This document shows, piece after piece, positions 43,589 to 54,391 of a stretch of DNA of 64,000 nucleotides. A program made the position numbers and the translations under genes. The stretch spans positions 22,314,818 to 22,378,817 of the forward strand of contig CM070613.1 of NCBI GenBank assembly GCA_036346395.1, written 5' to 3'. The notes beneath the pieces were generated by a model that worked only from the letters and a program-made list of their open reading frames with translations, ran no database searches and had not been told where the DNA came from. Source of the stretch: Hsuehochloa calcarea (lineage: Eukaryota > Streptophyta > Magnoliopsida > Poales > Poaceae). Each line of letters opens with the position of its first letter. Position 1 is the first letter of the stretch.

Positions 43589-43860
43589 TATTGATATTGT
43601 GATCCGAATTGTCAAATATGGATGAGTCCGAATCAGGTTCCATATTAACGGATTCGTTTCCTACTTGGACTCTAAGTCCTTTACCCTTATATATACCTCT
43701 TGTAAGCCGCACGGGGAGAGTAGACACCTCATTGTAATCCTATGCGATTTGTAAACACTCCACATATAGTGATCATCGCCGGTCGACGCCCATGTTTTTT
43801 TCCCCCAAAGATTTTTCACGTAAAAATTCGTGTCTCGCTTTTATTCCTATATTCCTAACA
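43589..43860 (+). repeat. 3' LTR of the Tork-like Copia
   Basis: 272 bp from TATTGATATTGTGATCCG (the first TG has become TA) to ATATTCCTAACA, directly after the polypurine tract. It matches 27936-28190. Confidence 0.88.
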
Positions 43861-45600
43861 CTTATTGCGGTTGCTCTCTCGCGGTGCATGCATGGGCAAA
43901 CTTATTTGCTAGGCATATATGCATTTTTGCCCGTGCTCTCCATGGTTACACTGAGCAAACAGCTACTGTTGCAGGGAACCTCATATATCCTTACAAAATT
44001 GGCACTACACACAGTGTTAATTTCATTTGTAGAATTGTTACAATTTCTGTTAATTGTTGCTCTGCAGAGAATGAAATTTTTTGCATACAAATGGTTCCTG
44101 CTGATTGGTGAGTGCAATAATTGTAAGGCCAATGCTCCCTGTTGATTACCGGGTGCTCGAATCAGGTTTGGGCATGCAGCACGAAAATCATCATTCATTA
44201 ATTGTAAGAAATTAAGAACAGAGTTTGGGCATGCAGCCGCACCAGCAAAGCAGAAGTAACATCCAATTTCCAATTTCCAATTTCCAATTTCCATTCAATG
44301 CATAGGATACAGGTAACGTCTGTTACATCCAATTTTCTTGCCGAAGTTTGCATCTGCAATTCGTACCAAAGGAAAAAAGTAACAATCACATCAGCTTCTC
44401 CCACACATCCACCTATTTCTTCTCCATCTGCAGTGTGGAAATGTTCTTTTTGTGCGGGTAGAGGAGACGCGGTCGTCCAAGGAAGTCATGCTTGGGGCAA
44501 AGCAGCAAATGGAGCCCTCCGCACGTTGAAGAAGCCGACGAGGATGACTTCGCCGATGCAGCAAGGTTCACCAACATCTCGGGATGAATCCTAGGGCGGC
44601 GCACCGGCGCCGGTTCTGGTTGGGGGCTTCGCGCCACGCTGGGGGAGACCATGGAGTCAAGGGGAGGAGCAGATATGGCGACAGGGAGCTACTCCACTCG
44701 ATTTGGCACCGGATCGGGAGGATAGGGGCGGAGGAGAGCAAACCCAAGGTCGGGATTTGGGGAGGAGGATGACGTCATGTTTGGTTCCGGTTTGGGGAGA
44801 GGAGAGAAGAGGAGAGGACTGTGCAGGGGAGTTTTTTTCCCCTTAAATGACACGTTTGGTGTTCGAGCTATCATGTTATTTTTGGCACCACGGATGTCTC
44901 GGTGTGCGACATGTGTTTTCCACCGTTCCTCCCGTACTCGGACTCCATCTATACCGTTTGCGGGAGGACCGGACGCTCCCGAAGCCACCAGGTCACCTTT
45001 GCCCTGCACCTGGGGGTGAGACGAGGCGCGTCCGTGCCCCTAGTGCCCGGACAAGGTCTCTTCGTGCCCCTAGGACACGTCAGCCCTTCACCGGTTCCCC
45101 CTGGCATTAACACGAGCCACGTGGCGACTCTGTTGTCCCTTGACCTGGATTTTTGATACTGCCGTGCCACCATGGCACGGTATGACTACTACTCAGCGTG
45201 TTTTCACTGCACCTCCCTACGCCAATGGACTACCCCACGACTAGGGCAGAGACGCGTTTTCACGTTCCGCCGAAAACATCCTCTATCCCCTCATCTTTTC
45301 CCTCGTCCCATCCATCAACTCCATCACCTTGCTGCCTCCGTTCGTATGCATGCTTAATCACAGTGCGCAGGACGCGAGATTATGTCTCGTTGCCTTGCGG
45401 TCGGCGCGAAACACCTTTGCGCACCTATAAAAATCGGCGCCGTGCTTGCTCTCGCTCCCATTCTAGAATTCATTCTCGTTCTCACGCTCGTCGCTGAGAA
45501 CAAAGAGAATTGAACTAAAACCGTATTAGGATTATGTTATGAGTTAAATAGTGTTTAGAGCAGTGCTTACAACCGCATAAGTACCGTGAGGTTGACATCA
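43861..45600. other. Mixed sequence, no firm gene
   Basis: A (CCAATTT)4 microsatellite lies at 44269-44297. A minus-strand ORF (44652-44413, MVSPSVARSPQPEPAPVRRP) in a GC-rich, promoter-like setting could be a first exon, but I know no matching family. At 45162-45180 a perfect hairpin CCGTGCCA-CCA-TGGCACGG occurs. Nothing else can be supported. Confidence 0.35.
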
Positions 45601-45619
45601 AGGCAAGGTAAAATTATTT

Positions 45620-46290
45620 CCTATGCTTTAGTTATAATTATTTCATTCATAGTTAATTAGTGGTAATTTATTAGTCGTAGTTAGTTAGTGGTAATTTACC
45701 TGTAGTTTATAAGTGGTAATTAAATTAGTGGTAATTAAACAATCATAATTAAATACTCTTAGTCAATTAGTCATAATTAATTAGTGGAAATGAAGTATTA
45801 ATTAATTAATTAATTAGTCATAATTCATAACTAAATTTATCGTAATTTATTAGTGCTAATTACATTAGTGCAAATTAAGTGGTCGTAATTACGTAGCCAT
45901 AATTAATTTGTTTGTAACTAATGACTCATAGTTAATTAGTGGTAATTAAATAATCATATTTAATTATGATTAATTAATGTCGCATAGTTAATTAGTGTTA
46001 ATTAATTTATAGTAATTCATTTAGTGGGAGTTAATTCGATGTATTGAATTACTTGTAAGTAATTTATTCATAACTATTGAATTTGTTGCTATTTAATTAA
46101 TTATTCGTATTTACTTTTCTTACTTGTCCATAATATGTCAAATTTATTTCTTTCATGGGTATTCAGTGGCAAATGAATTGCTCCTAATTAATTAGTATTA
46201 ATTAGTTTAGTCCTATTTAATTAGTGGTAATTAAAGAAATAATCTCATATAAATAGTTCTGTATAGTAAATTAATTAGTCGTAATTACAT
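45620..46290. repeat. AT-rich degenerate array of TTAATTAGTGGTAATT words
   Basis: More than a dozen variants of TAATTAGTGGTAATTA and TAGTCATAATTAATTAG follow one another with irregular spacing, framed by ordinary sequence. It ends just before the first MULE coding sequence, so it may be the 5' untranslated part of that element. Confidence 0.65.
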
Positions 46291-46305
46291 ACACTGTTTG
46301 TTATA

Positions 46306-46620
46306 TTGCGTACCGTAAATCGGGTTGTTGTGCCTTTAGGTAATTTCCAACATGCAAGAGTGCCTTATGACGACATTCTTGTATGGGCCGGACCTGATGG
46401 GTTGGACCTGTCGAGATGCTGGTACAAGGTGGTTCGGCTGGAGGGGCTCGATGCGATGAATATTCACGTGCTAAGGAGCTGCATTAGGAGATAGTTTGAC
46501 ACGGAGGCAACAACGAAGAAGCTTGTAATCGAGGGGATCATCTACACGAATAGGGGAGGGCAGGGTGTATGGGAGCTAGTAAAGTTGAATGGAAGCGTAG
46601 CATGGCGCCAGTACATGCAG
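46306..46620 (+). pseudogene. N-terminal fragment of the MULE protein
   Basis: The frame reads VPYDDILVWAGPDGLDLSRC, then KVVRLEGLDAMNIHVLRSC, a TAG near 46493, and IIYTNRGGQGVWELVKLNGS. It resembles N-terminal parts of grass MuDR proteins, but the match is from general shape only. It is cut at about 46620 by LTR sequence. About 300 residues before the DDE core are missing. Confidence 0.45.
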
Positions 46621-48228
46621 AATGAATACATGAATGAATGGAATGAAAGGATGCATTGAAGGAATGGACTGCTCAATAGCTTATACCGGTATAGCGAGTG
46701 ACACACCCATCGGTGCTCACTTAAGCCCGTACTTAACAAAGTCCGGGGATCCAATCACCGTATGAAGAACGTTTCGTACGGGTGTCCGAAATTGCCCACA
46801 TTAGAGTGGTGGCCAACATTGCCCACATTGGAGTGGTGGGTCTTACGTGCCCATACTGGAATTAACGGGACTTATAATTTTCCACTTCCGTGGTCAACAT
46901 GAAACAAATGCGTGAACGGAATGAACTTTACGCAACGAACTCTTATCACATCATAATGAAGAAATATACATGTCATACGAACATGAATAGCAAGACTAAC
47001 AATTCATCCACACACAATCATCACCATTCATTATGATAAGACAAGGTACTTGCCTTCCGCGCTGTGACGTGTTAGGAGGCAACGAAGGTGCCCCCTACTC
47101 ACCGCTACACCGCCTACACAAATATTTATTCGAAATAAGGATAACAAGGTAAGACAAACTACAAGTGTCCTACCATAACCCTCTAACTATCCAACACAAT
47201 CAACGGGTTCAAACTGACAATCTAACTAATCAGCTAGATTACAGCCCTATTGGGCAGCGGTACAATAAAAATCATAATTAAATATATGTAACTCGGAATG
47301 ACTTGAAACTAGTGCTCAATGAATCATAACGAACCAGGCTATGAAACTCTAGTTGACGGGGTTCTCTGATTCGGCCAAAACAGTTGGCTAAATAGCCGTT
47401 GAAAACAACTGACAGACATCTATCCAGATTACAGAACAGCAATAGAGAAAATGGCATAACTTTCATTCTACGGATCCAATAAAGGTGATCTTTATCAACC
47501 TGGCATCATGGTGAGATTATCTTCAAAAACCGTTTTGGGTGGCCGTCCTGGATCTGACTCTAACTAGATCAAAACCAAGGAACAAACCGACAGTCCCGAA
47601 TTCTCAAATAGACATAACAACGCGTGGTTAAAATTCTATAACTTTTGATTGCCAACTCTAAAAATTGTGTTCTTTATTAACTTAGAAATCTTACTGAATT
47701 CTCTACAACATTCATTTTATGTAGCCTTTCTGATTCGATCTCTAAATAATTCATAATGGTCAGACAAGCAAACTGTCAAATCCCGTCAGCTCTCCTGGAC
47801 AGTCGCACGAAAAAGACCATATCTCCTAAACCGTAACTCAAAATCAAATGATCTCGGTGCCTAAAGAAAGCTAAGACCATGGTCTACAACTTTTTAAGAG
47901 GTGGACAGATCAGAAAACATACGGAACTTACCAAAATCTAACGAACAAATCTGGCGCAAAGGGAAGGAGAAAGTGGCGCACAGTAGGGAGTGGGTGGCAG
48001 CTCCAAGTGGGGGAAAGGGTGAAGGGGGAAGGGGGTTTAGGGTTTTTTTTGGGGAAGGTCATCCCCCCTTTGGCCAGCCCCCTCTTGGGCCACATGGGCC
48101 GTGGCCTAATGTCCAGGTTGTCGGGAATTCGCGGAAACCCCCTTGAGATCACTGAAAATTGTAATCCCTGTTTAACTCTTTCTCCCGAATACTCTCCTAT
48201 TCGCCCGAATAAATTTTGGGGTATTACA
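46621..48228 (-). mobile_element. Truncated Gypsy LTR inside the MULE
   Basis: Closely matches the solo LTR at 58712-60773 from about 59155 onward, including the palindrome TATACCGGTATA (46682-46693) and the end GGGGTATTACA. About 450 bp of the LTR is missing at the left. That loss, together with the missing MULE segment, points to a deletion across this junction. Confidence 0.85.
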
Positions 48229-48496
48229 GCTTCACATTCACCATTCTCACATCGGTGGCGGCTGATGCGAATGACTGGCTTCTCCCAGTTGCTTTTGCCA
48301 TCATAGAGATTGAGAACACATCCAGTTGGCTATGGTTCCTGGTGAATGTGAAGCGGGCGGTTGTGGGAGACCGCAATGCCGGGTTGTTGTTGGCTCTGAA
48401 CACCATGAAGAATGGGATAGAACCCCCTTACCAGTTTAACGATGTGGAAACTCGGTGGTGTATGAGGCATCTTGCATCGAACTTCTTCATGCGGTT
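48229..48496 (+). pseudogene. MULE transposase, DDE-core segment
   Basis: The frame reads LTSVAADANDWLLPVAFAII, SSWLWFLVNVKRAV, VGDRNAGLLLAL and TRWCMRHLASNFFMRF. These match the MULE transposase domain: LP-AFA, the D in the (S/G)DR-GLL motif, and the CMRHL-NF motif. The first catalytic Asp region lies just before and is partly lost. The segment is split from its continuation by the solo LTR next to it. Confidence 0.85.
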
Positions 48497-50400
48497 TGTA
48501 GGACCGGAAAGGCGACTAGGGGGGTGAATAGGCGCTTTCTCAACTTTCTCGCCTAAATCAAATTCAACACAAACTTTTCTCCTTTAGCTATGAAAGCTAA
48601 GAAGATCAGTAAGCGCATAGTGGAAGCCTTGTGCTGAATTCGATAACCCCGATGACCACACGACACAAAAGTGGAGACTTAATCTCAAAGGGCAGATCTG
48701 GGCACAGGCGGTCTGACCGGCTACCACGGGCGGTCTGACCGACGGTCAACCAGCGGTCTGACCGGCTACTAACTGGCGGTCGGACCGGTGGACAGCGGTT
48801 TGACAAGAAGATCAATGATCTGAATACACGGGCGGTCGGACCGCCGTTGCAACACCGGTCTGACCGGTTGAGTCTAGAACTGAAAAACTCAACCCAAAAC
48901 CAAAACGAAATTTGATCCAACTTTTGATTCAACCAATGAAACTTGACCAAATTTCGTACACACCTCCCTAATGATATAAGAGACCTATTTCTAGCGACGA
49001 TCCTTCAGATCCACTTCGCAGAATCGATCTCTCAAGGATTTAACAAAGAAGTGCACAAACCCTAGAATTATGAAAATCTTGATTCAAGACTTGCCCGTGG
49101 GGGTTGATGATCTAGATGACTCTGGGAGTATCCCCACACATCAAAGTAAGATAAAATAGTCCAAGGGACCAAGCATAAACCTTTGAATCAAGGAAGCACC
49201 AAAATCATCCAAAAGGGGAGAAGAACACAAAGGGAGCAAATGATCTTTCAATTAAGCATCACAAGATTGTTTGATCACACTAGATGCTTACAAAGCCTCT
49301 CCAACAAGGAGGGCAAGAGCTCACACAAGGAGCACACTCCAAACTCTCCAAACCCTAGTTCTCCTCTCCTCTCCTCCAAACCCTAGAAAAAGGAAGAAGG
49401 GGCCAAATGAATGCTTAAGCAGGTTTTCCATCTCCCCCCTTTCTATTTATACTAGAGGGCTAGGGTTTCACTTTTGGGACCACTTACACATGGGACCCAC
49501 ACACATAACTATTGAAGCAATCGCCTGCTTCACCACGTATAGGTTGATCAGCGGTTCTCATCACATCACCAAGCCTCTCTTGTCCGAATCCCATCGGAAC
49601 CTTCCAGAGACTCGCACCGATATCCGCACCGCCTGATCCAACCAGCTGCACCGAACCACCCGTTCGATCCATCTTGCCCATCCTGCACCATGCTTGAGTC
49701 ACACGACCTCACCCGGTATCCATGATCATTCTGGACCTCAGCTCTCCAAGCGTAGTCCCGATCCACTCACCGTTGACGTCGTTGACCTGCAAGCCACCTG
49801 CACAGCAATAGACAAACAAACCGTTTCCGGGAACAAGTTCTTCACAACTTGACCCACGTTAGCTCCGCAATGCAATATACAACAATAAAGCATTGAAGTT
49901 CATACATAAAATACATTCAAATCACATCAATGCAAACTTGGCTAACCTCCAAGTCAATGCCGGTCTGACCGCCCCACAAGGCCGGTCCGACCGATTTCAG
50001 GCCGGTCGGACCGCTCCCACAACGGCGGTCAGACCGGTCAAAAAGACTTAGCCAAAATTCAAGTGTGAAAATCCAAATCTTCGGAATTTTCAACTCAATA
50101 GAACTTTGTTGGAGCTCCAAAAATGATGGGACCACATCCAGGAGACTCCCCTCACTTACCTACACAACCTATTTTTGGCTCAGCTCCAAAAACCAAATTT
50201 TAATATGGCGGTCGGACCGGCCACCATGGCCGGTCGGACTCCTCCACGGGCGGTCTGACCGCCTGACACAACCGGTCAGACCGCCTGTGGTCTGACAGCC
50301 TTGGAGCAAACCCGAAAACGCGAGATTTTGCAAACCAACAACGCCATTGCCAATTGACTCATCATCCTGAGATCGTGCACATATCCTCACGATATCCACA
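48497..50400 (-). mobile_element. Solo Copia LTR (SIRE-like), TSD CGGTT
   Basis: On plus it begins TGTAGGACCGGAAAGGCG and ends GATATCCACA, with CGGTT at 48492-48496 and again at 50401-50405. It is 1904 bp. Near its minus-strand end it has the CCTATTCACCCCCC run of SIRE-type LTRs. It holds about a dozen CGGTCTGACCG or CGGTCGGACCG palindromes at 48709-48860 and 49960-50290. Removing it plus one target copy restores the local MULE reading (NFFMRF then HSHVLMKTFK). Confidence 0.92.
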
Positions 50401-50405
50401 CGGTT

Positions 50406-51392
50406 TCACAGTCATGTGCTAATGAAGACGTTCAAGGCGTCGTGTATGCAAAACCAGAGGCGGAAGTTTGAGTCCATCTGGACAGATCTCAAACATCGGA
50501 CTATGAGGCGTACAAGGAGTACTCGTCCAGCGACACATGAGGGACAATAGGTCTCGAGCGGGCTATCTAGGAGCACCATAAGTTTCATGCAGTGTATTAA
50601 TCTCCACGTTCCTGAGTTGGAGAAATGATCCCTGCTCCATGATACAGACGGTGCGAGGTACGGAATTATGACGACCAATATGTCTGAGGTGTACAACAGC
50701 GTGTTGAAAGGTGTACGGTGCCTCCCTATTACCGCGATCGTTAAGGAGACATGGACTCGCATGGTCGGTTACTTCGTCAATAGAGCCACAATAGCGAGGC
50801 GACAACTGGAAGAAGGGAAGCAGTGGTTCGAGAACATGTAGAGGTATGTGGACTAGAAGATGCAGAAGGCCCGAATGCACGACATCCGGGTGATCGATGG
50901 CCTCAGGAGGAAGTACGAGATCAGGTTGAGGCAAAAGTATGTTAACAGTCATGCCAAGGGGGAAAGGAAACATGCTTGCACCTTGGGTAATATGGCTACA
51001 TGCACCTGCAACAAGCCGAAGCTCCTGCACAAGTCATGCTTGGATGTGTACAAGGCGTGTGCGCAACTCAAGCAGATGTCCACATCGTATATCTCCGAGT
51101 ACTATGATATACAACATCTTTTTGGTACATGGAGTGTAGAGTTTCACTCGTATGGCGTGGACATGAACTATATGGATCTTTGGCTGGACATGGTAAAATG
51201 CAATCCAAACAAAGCCTTGAATTCAACTGAGAAGGGACGACGACAGACGCGACTCTTCCGGAACGACATGGCTAACATCCAACATAGGGGCCTGAGCCAC
51301 ACGTTGAAGTGCATGATATGCAAGACTCTTGGCCACTCCATAAAGGATTGCCCGAACAGACTGAGCTCATCTAGTCGTCATTCTGTGTCATA
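50406..51392 (+). pseudogene. MULE transposase, C-terminal SWIM and zinc-knuckle segment
   Basis: Reads KTFKASCMQNQRRKFESIW, MTTNMSEVYNSVLKGVRCL, VKETWTRMVGYFVNRATIAR, then RVIDGLRRKYEIRLRQKYV. The SWIM-type finger CTCNKPKLLHKSC (about 51001-51040), a DLWLDMVKCNP segment and the knuckle CMICKTLGHSIKDC (about 51310-51350) follow. Stops sit near 50540, 50625, 50840 and 50854; from 50860 to 51392 the frame is open. This is the canonical end of a plant MuDR-type transposase. Confidence 0.9.
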
Positions 51393-51570
51393 ATTTATTG
51401 TAGTGTCTGCCTGTACGGGAACCACCATTTGATGTAAATGGGTAGTCTGCTCATATTTGTTCATTTATGTACGTCATTCTTTCTTAACGCTTACGTATCT
51501 CAATATTCCATTGTTTCGAACTGACTCGCCCGTGTTCTGTGCACAACAGCAAAACATTAGGTTGGCCTTG

Positions 51571-51993
51571 AATATGTCGGACTCATTGTCGAAATTTTAT
51601 GCAAAGATACTACTGAAGCGCAAGGGACTTGCAAAGAGGGCTAAACCCTACCCAGATTTTTCTATGAAGGATGCACCGGTACCACCAGAGTTTCCACGCC
51701 CGCAATGTGTGTGCGAAGAACCGGTGAAGATCATTTAGTCCACACACCCGGCCATCGCCGCCCGAGCGTACTACACGTGCGGAAACGTCCTCGTAACATA
51801 ATCTTACACACACATCAATTTTTCACACCTTACATTGCATTCCACAAATTCCTAACTTCCTTGGCGAATAATGGCAGCCGGAAATGCGTTGTAACTTCTT
51901 CCAATGGATCTATGGCCCTGAGATGTACGGTAAGGCGTTCATCTAGCAGAAGTACACGTTGAACTACGCGATGCGAGCCGAGACCACCCTGCC
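51571..51993 (+). pseudogene. MULE second ORF with GRF-type zinc finger
   Basis: The frame MSDSLSKFYAKILLKRKGLA leads to RPQCVCEEPVKII, a TAG at 51736, then STHPAIAARAYYTCGNVLV. In a shifted frame comes CNFFQWIYGPEMYGKAF (about 51888-51940). The order C-x-C, C, C-x-FFQW is the GRF zinc finger found in accessory ORFs of grass MULEs and in some nucleases. It probably binds nucleic acid; its role in transposition is not known. It is broken by at least two stops. Confidence 0.7.
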
Positions 51994-52239
51994 CTTCCAT
52001 TGCCTCGTCCTCCTTCCATTGCCCCATCCTCCTACCTCCTCGCCCTCCTGCCCGGCGGCTCTAGTCTCCTTCAAACCCCTCCTCACCTGCAGCTGGTGCA
52101 AGACGGCCTCCTCACCAGGATGTCCACTTCACCACCCCTTCCACCAACAAGGATTGCAACAACCTCTACGACGACGTCAACCTCGGGCTCGGCTTTCTCC
52201 CTCTCTCGCACCCTCACTGCATGACTTCCTAGAACAAAT
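51994..52239. other. End of MULE, C-rich, no gene
   Basis: Pro/Thr/Ser-coding low-complexity sequence without a recognisable domain. The MULE's right end must lie here or it was cut off by the neighbouring Copia. Confidence 0.4.
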
Positions 52240-53783
52240 ACAATGAAAGAACTACTAAGCATATTAAGACAATTATGAGACAATATCGATACTAGATACA
52301 ATTATAGCTAAGTAATTCTACACAAGTAAATAGCAAGAAATGTAAATGCATTATTAGTAAAGTCAAGGAATAAACCACAATGAATACAATGATATTTTTC
52401 CCGTGGTATCGAAGACTTGTCGGTCTTCACTAGTCCACGTTGAGGAAACTTGAAAGAACCAAGTCGGCTCCACGAATTTAGCCTTGACCATCGATCACTA
52501 TCATTGCTCTTCCTCCTCTCCAGAGATGGTGAGCATGCAACCACTTCACAATCCGTTGCTGGGACTCTTCATAATCTTCTTTGAAGAGCTCACTGCGCAA
52601 TCTTCCTCCAAAACCGTCTAGGTGCCAGCAAGCACCAAGAGTAATAAACCAAGTGTTTGCTTGAGGAAAATCAAGTGCCAACAAGATTAACTAATGATGC
52701 AATGACTTGAATGCTCGCAGCTACCTCAAAATGGGAATTCGAAGCAAATGAGTAGTAGAGAATGTCTAAGAGCTCAAGGGTATTCAATGAGAATGAATAT
52801 GCTCAAAAGTTCTGAGCTAGAGGCGTGGGGAGGTATTTATAGCCCTCACCAACAAAACTAGATGTTTGAACCAGTTCATAAAAAATTCAGGATTTGCAGT
52901 AATACCGTCATTCAAGCCTGGTACTACTGCAGTCGAAAAACAACGGTCGACTACTATTCATTCAATGCGCCTGTTATAGCCGTTACGAAAAAGTTGTGGT
53001 ACTACCGCCAACTAGAAACTGGTATTACGGTATTGCGGTAATACCGCTCGGCTATATCGGTATTACCGATTTCTAGAGTATCAAATTACAAGAAAAACAT
53101 CCTCTTTGGAAAAATCGTACCGCCAAGTAAAACTCGGTATTAGCTACTTGCGGTAATACCGCTCACGAGATTTGGTCTTACCATTTTCAGATTTCAAGAA
53201 AATCTCCCAAAAATATGTTATCTGAAAAATCCATACCACAACTATACTTTGGTATTACCGACTTGCAGTAATACCGCTTATCAAATGCGGTCATACCGAT
53301 TTTGGGATTCTGAGAAACTCTTGCAAAAACGTACTCCCTTGAAAATTCATACCGCCAACTAGATTTTAGTATTACCGACATGTAGTAATACCGCTCAATA
53401 CTTGCAGTCATACCGATTTTTCTGAACAGTTTGCCAGAGGCAAAAGAACAAATGCAATGCATGATTTCTAGTTGATCAAGATGGTACATAAATAGATCCT
53501 TCAACTACTAGCTATAATTTCTCTTTATAGTACGACATCTAGCCTACAAATCCGGTATTTTCTCCAAACACCGAGACCAGTAAAATACTATAAAATGATC
53601 CTTTGATAATATTATACCTTTGCTTGAGCCAAGTCGATCTTTATCACCTTTGTGTTGTCATTTCCATATCATCATTCGATCTTTGGGACTTAACCTTTAA
53701 GCATCTTAACACACAAGCTAGTCCCTTAATATATTGTTGATATTGATTACCAAAACCATTATTGGGGGCCTAGATACTTTCCA
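52240..53783 (-). repeat. 3' LTR of the SIRE-like element, truncated
   Basis: The minus-strand start TGGAAAGTATCTAGGCCCCC is typical of SIRE/Maximus. Its body matches 6868-9095 in layout, with GACTTGTCGGTCTYC at 52408 as at 7165 and CGGT-N3-ACCG words at 52960-53420. The 3' end with its CCCCC run is missing near 52240. Confidence 0.8.
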
Positions 53784-54391
53784 TCTCCCACTTTTTAGTA
53801 ATTGATGACAACCCAATAAACATAAAATGTTTGAAAGATTTTGAATATACACCAAGTTTTATATTCTTGTTTTGACATTTGATTTGCAATTAATTCTTGA
53901 AGAGAGTTCAAGGAGATGAAGAGATAATTGCATTCAAAGTCAATCAACAAATAAATAAAACTCCCCCTAAATATGTGCATGTAGATTCAAGAAGTGATTG
54001 CTATGCGCATTTGTGAATTTTGAAATTTCAACAGAGTTTCCTCTATTTGTTGAAACATGAGGAACATGTGATATATTCAAGCAAAAGATAATAATCATGA
54101 TAAAAGATGCTTGAATTCATGAACTCCATAACCATAAAAAATAAACATCATACAAGCATCATTTCACATATAGGGTGGAATAAAAGACATGATGCAACAA
54201 GTTTAAACTAGGCTATTACAAGCACACAAGTTCCAAGTATTTTAAGCAAAAGAAAGTCATTACAATAACACATCCAAGTCCAAATATAGACATATATTAT
54301 ATGATAGATCTTGATATTTGTTCTCTCCCCTTAATCTTTCAGTATCTTCTTCTCCAATTTCTCCCCCTTTGGCATCAAGGACCAAAAGGAA

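Larger units (their letters stand above)
27936..43860 (+). mobile_element. Tork-like Ty1/Copia retrotransposon, split by TRIM and chromovirus insertions
   Basis: LTRs lie at 27936-28201 and 43589-43860. Internal coding runs in order gag, protease (29101-30265), then after the inserted block integrase, RT and RNase H (40780-43541), the Copia order. The join across the insertion is clean: ATATT is duplicated at 30266-30270 and 40775-40779. A polypurine tract AAGGTGGAGAT precedes the 3' LTR. Several stops break the frames. No perfect target duplication flanks the whole element. Confidence 0.88.
46306..52230 (+). mobile_element. Mutator-like element (MULE) with two inserted LTRs
   Basis: Coding pieces in order on the plus strand: an N-terminal segment (46306-46620), the DDE-core segment (48229-48496), a C-terminal SWIM and zinc-knuckle segment (50406-51392), and a second GRF-finger ORF (51571-51993). 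Between them lie a Gypsy LTR fragment and a solo Copia LTR. The reading resumes correctly across the solo LTR, which shows the order of events. Terminal inverted repeats were not found, so both outer limits are approximate. Confidence 0.75.
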
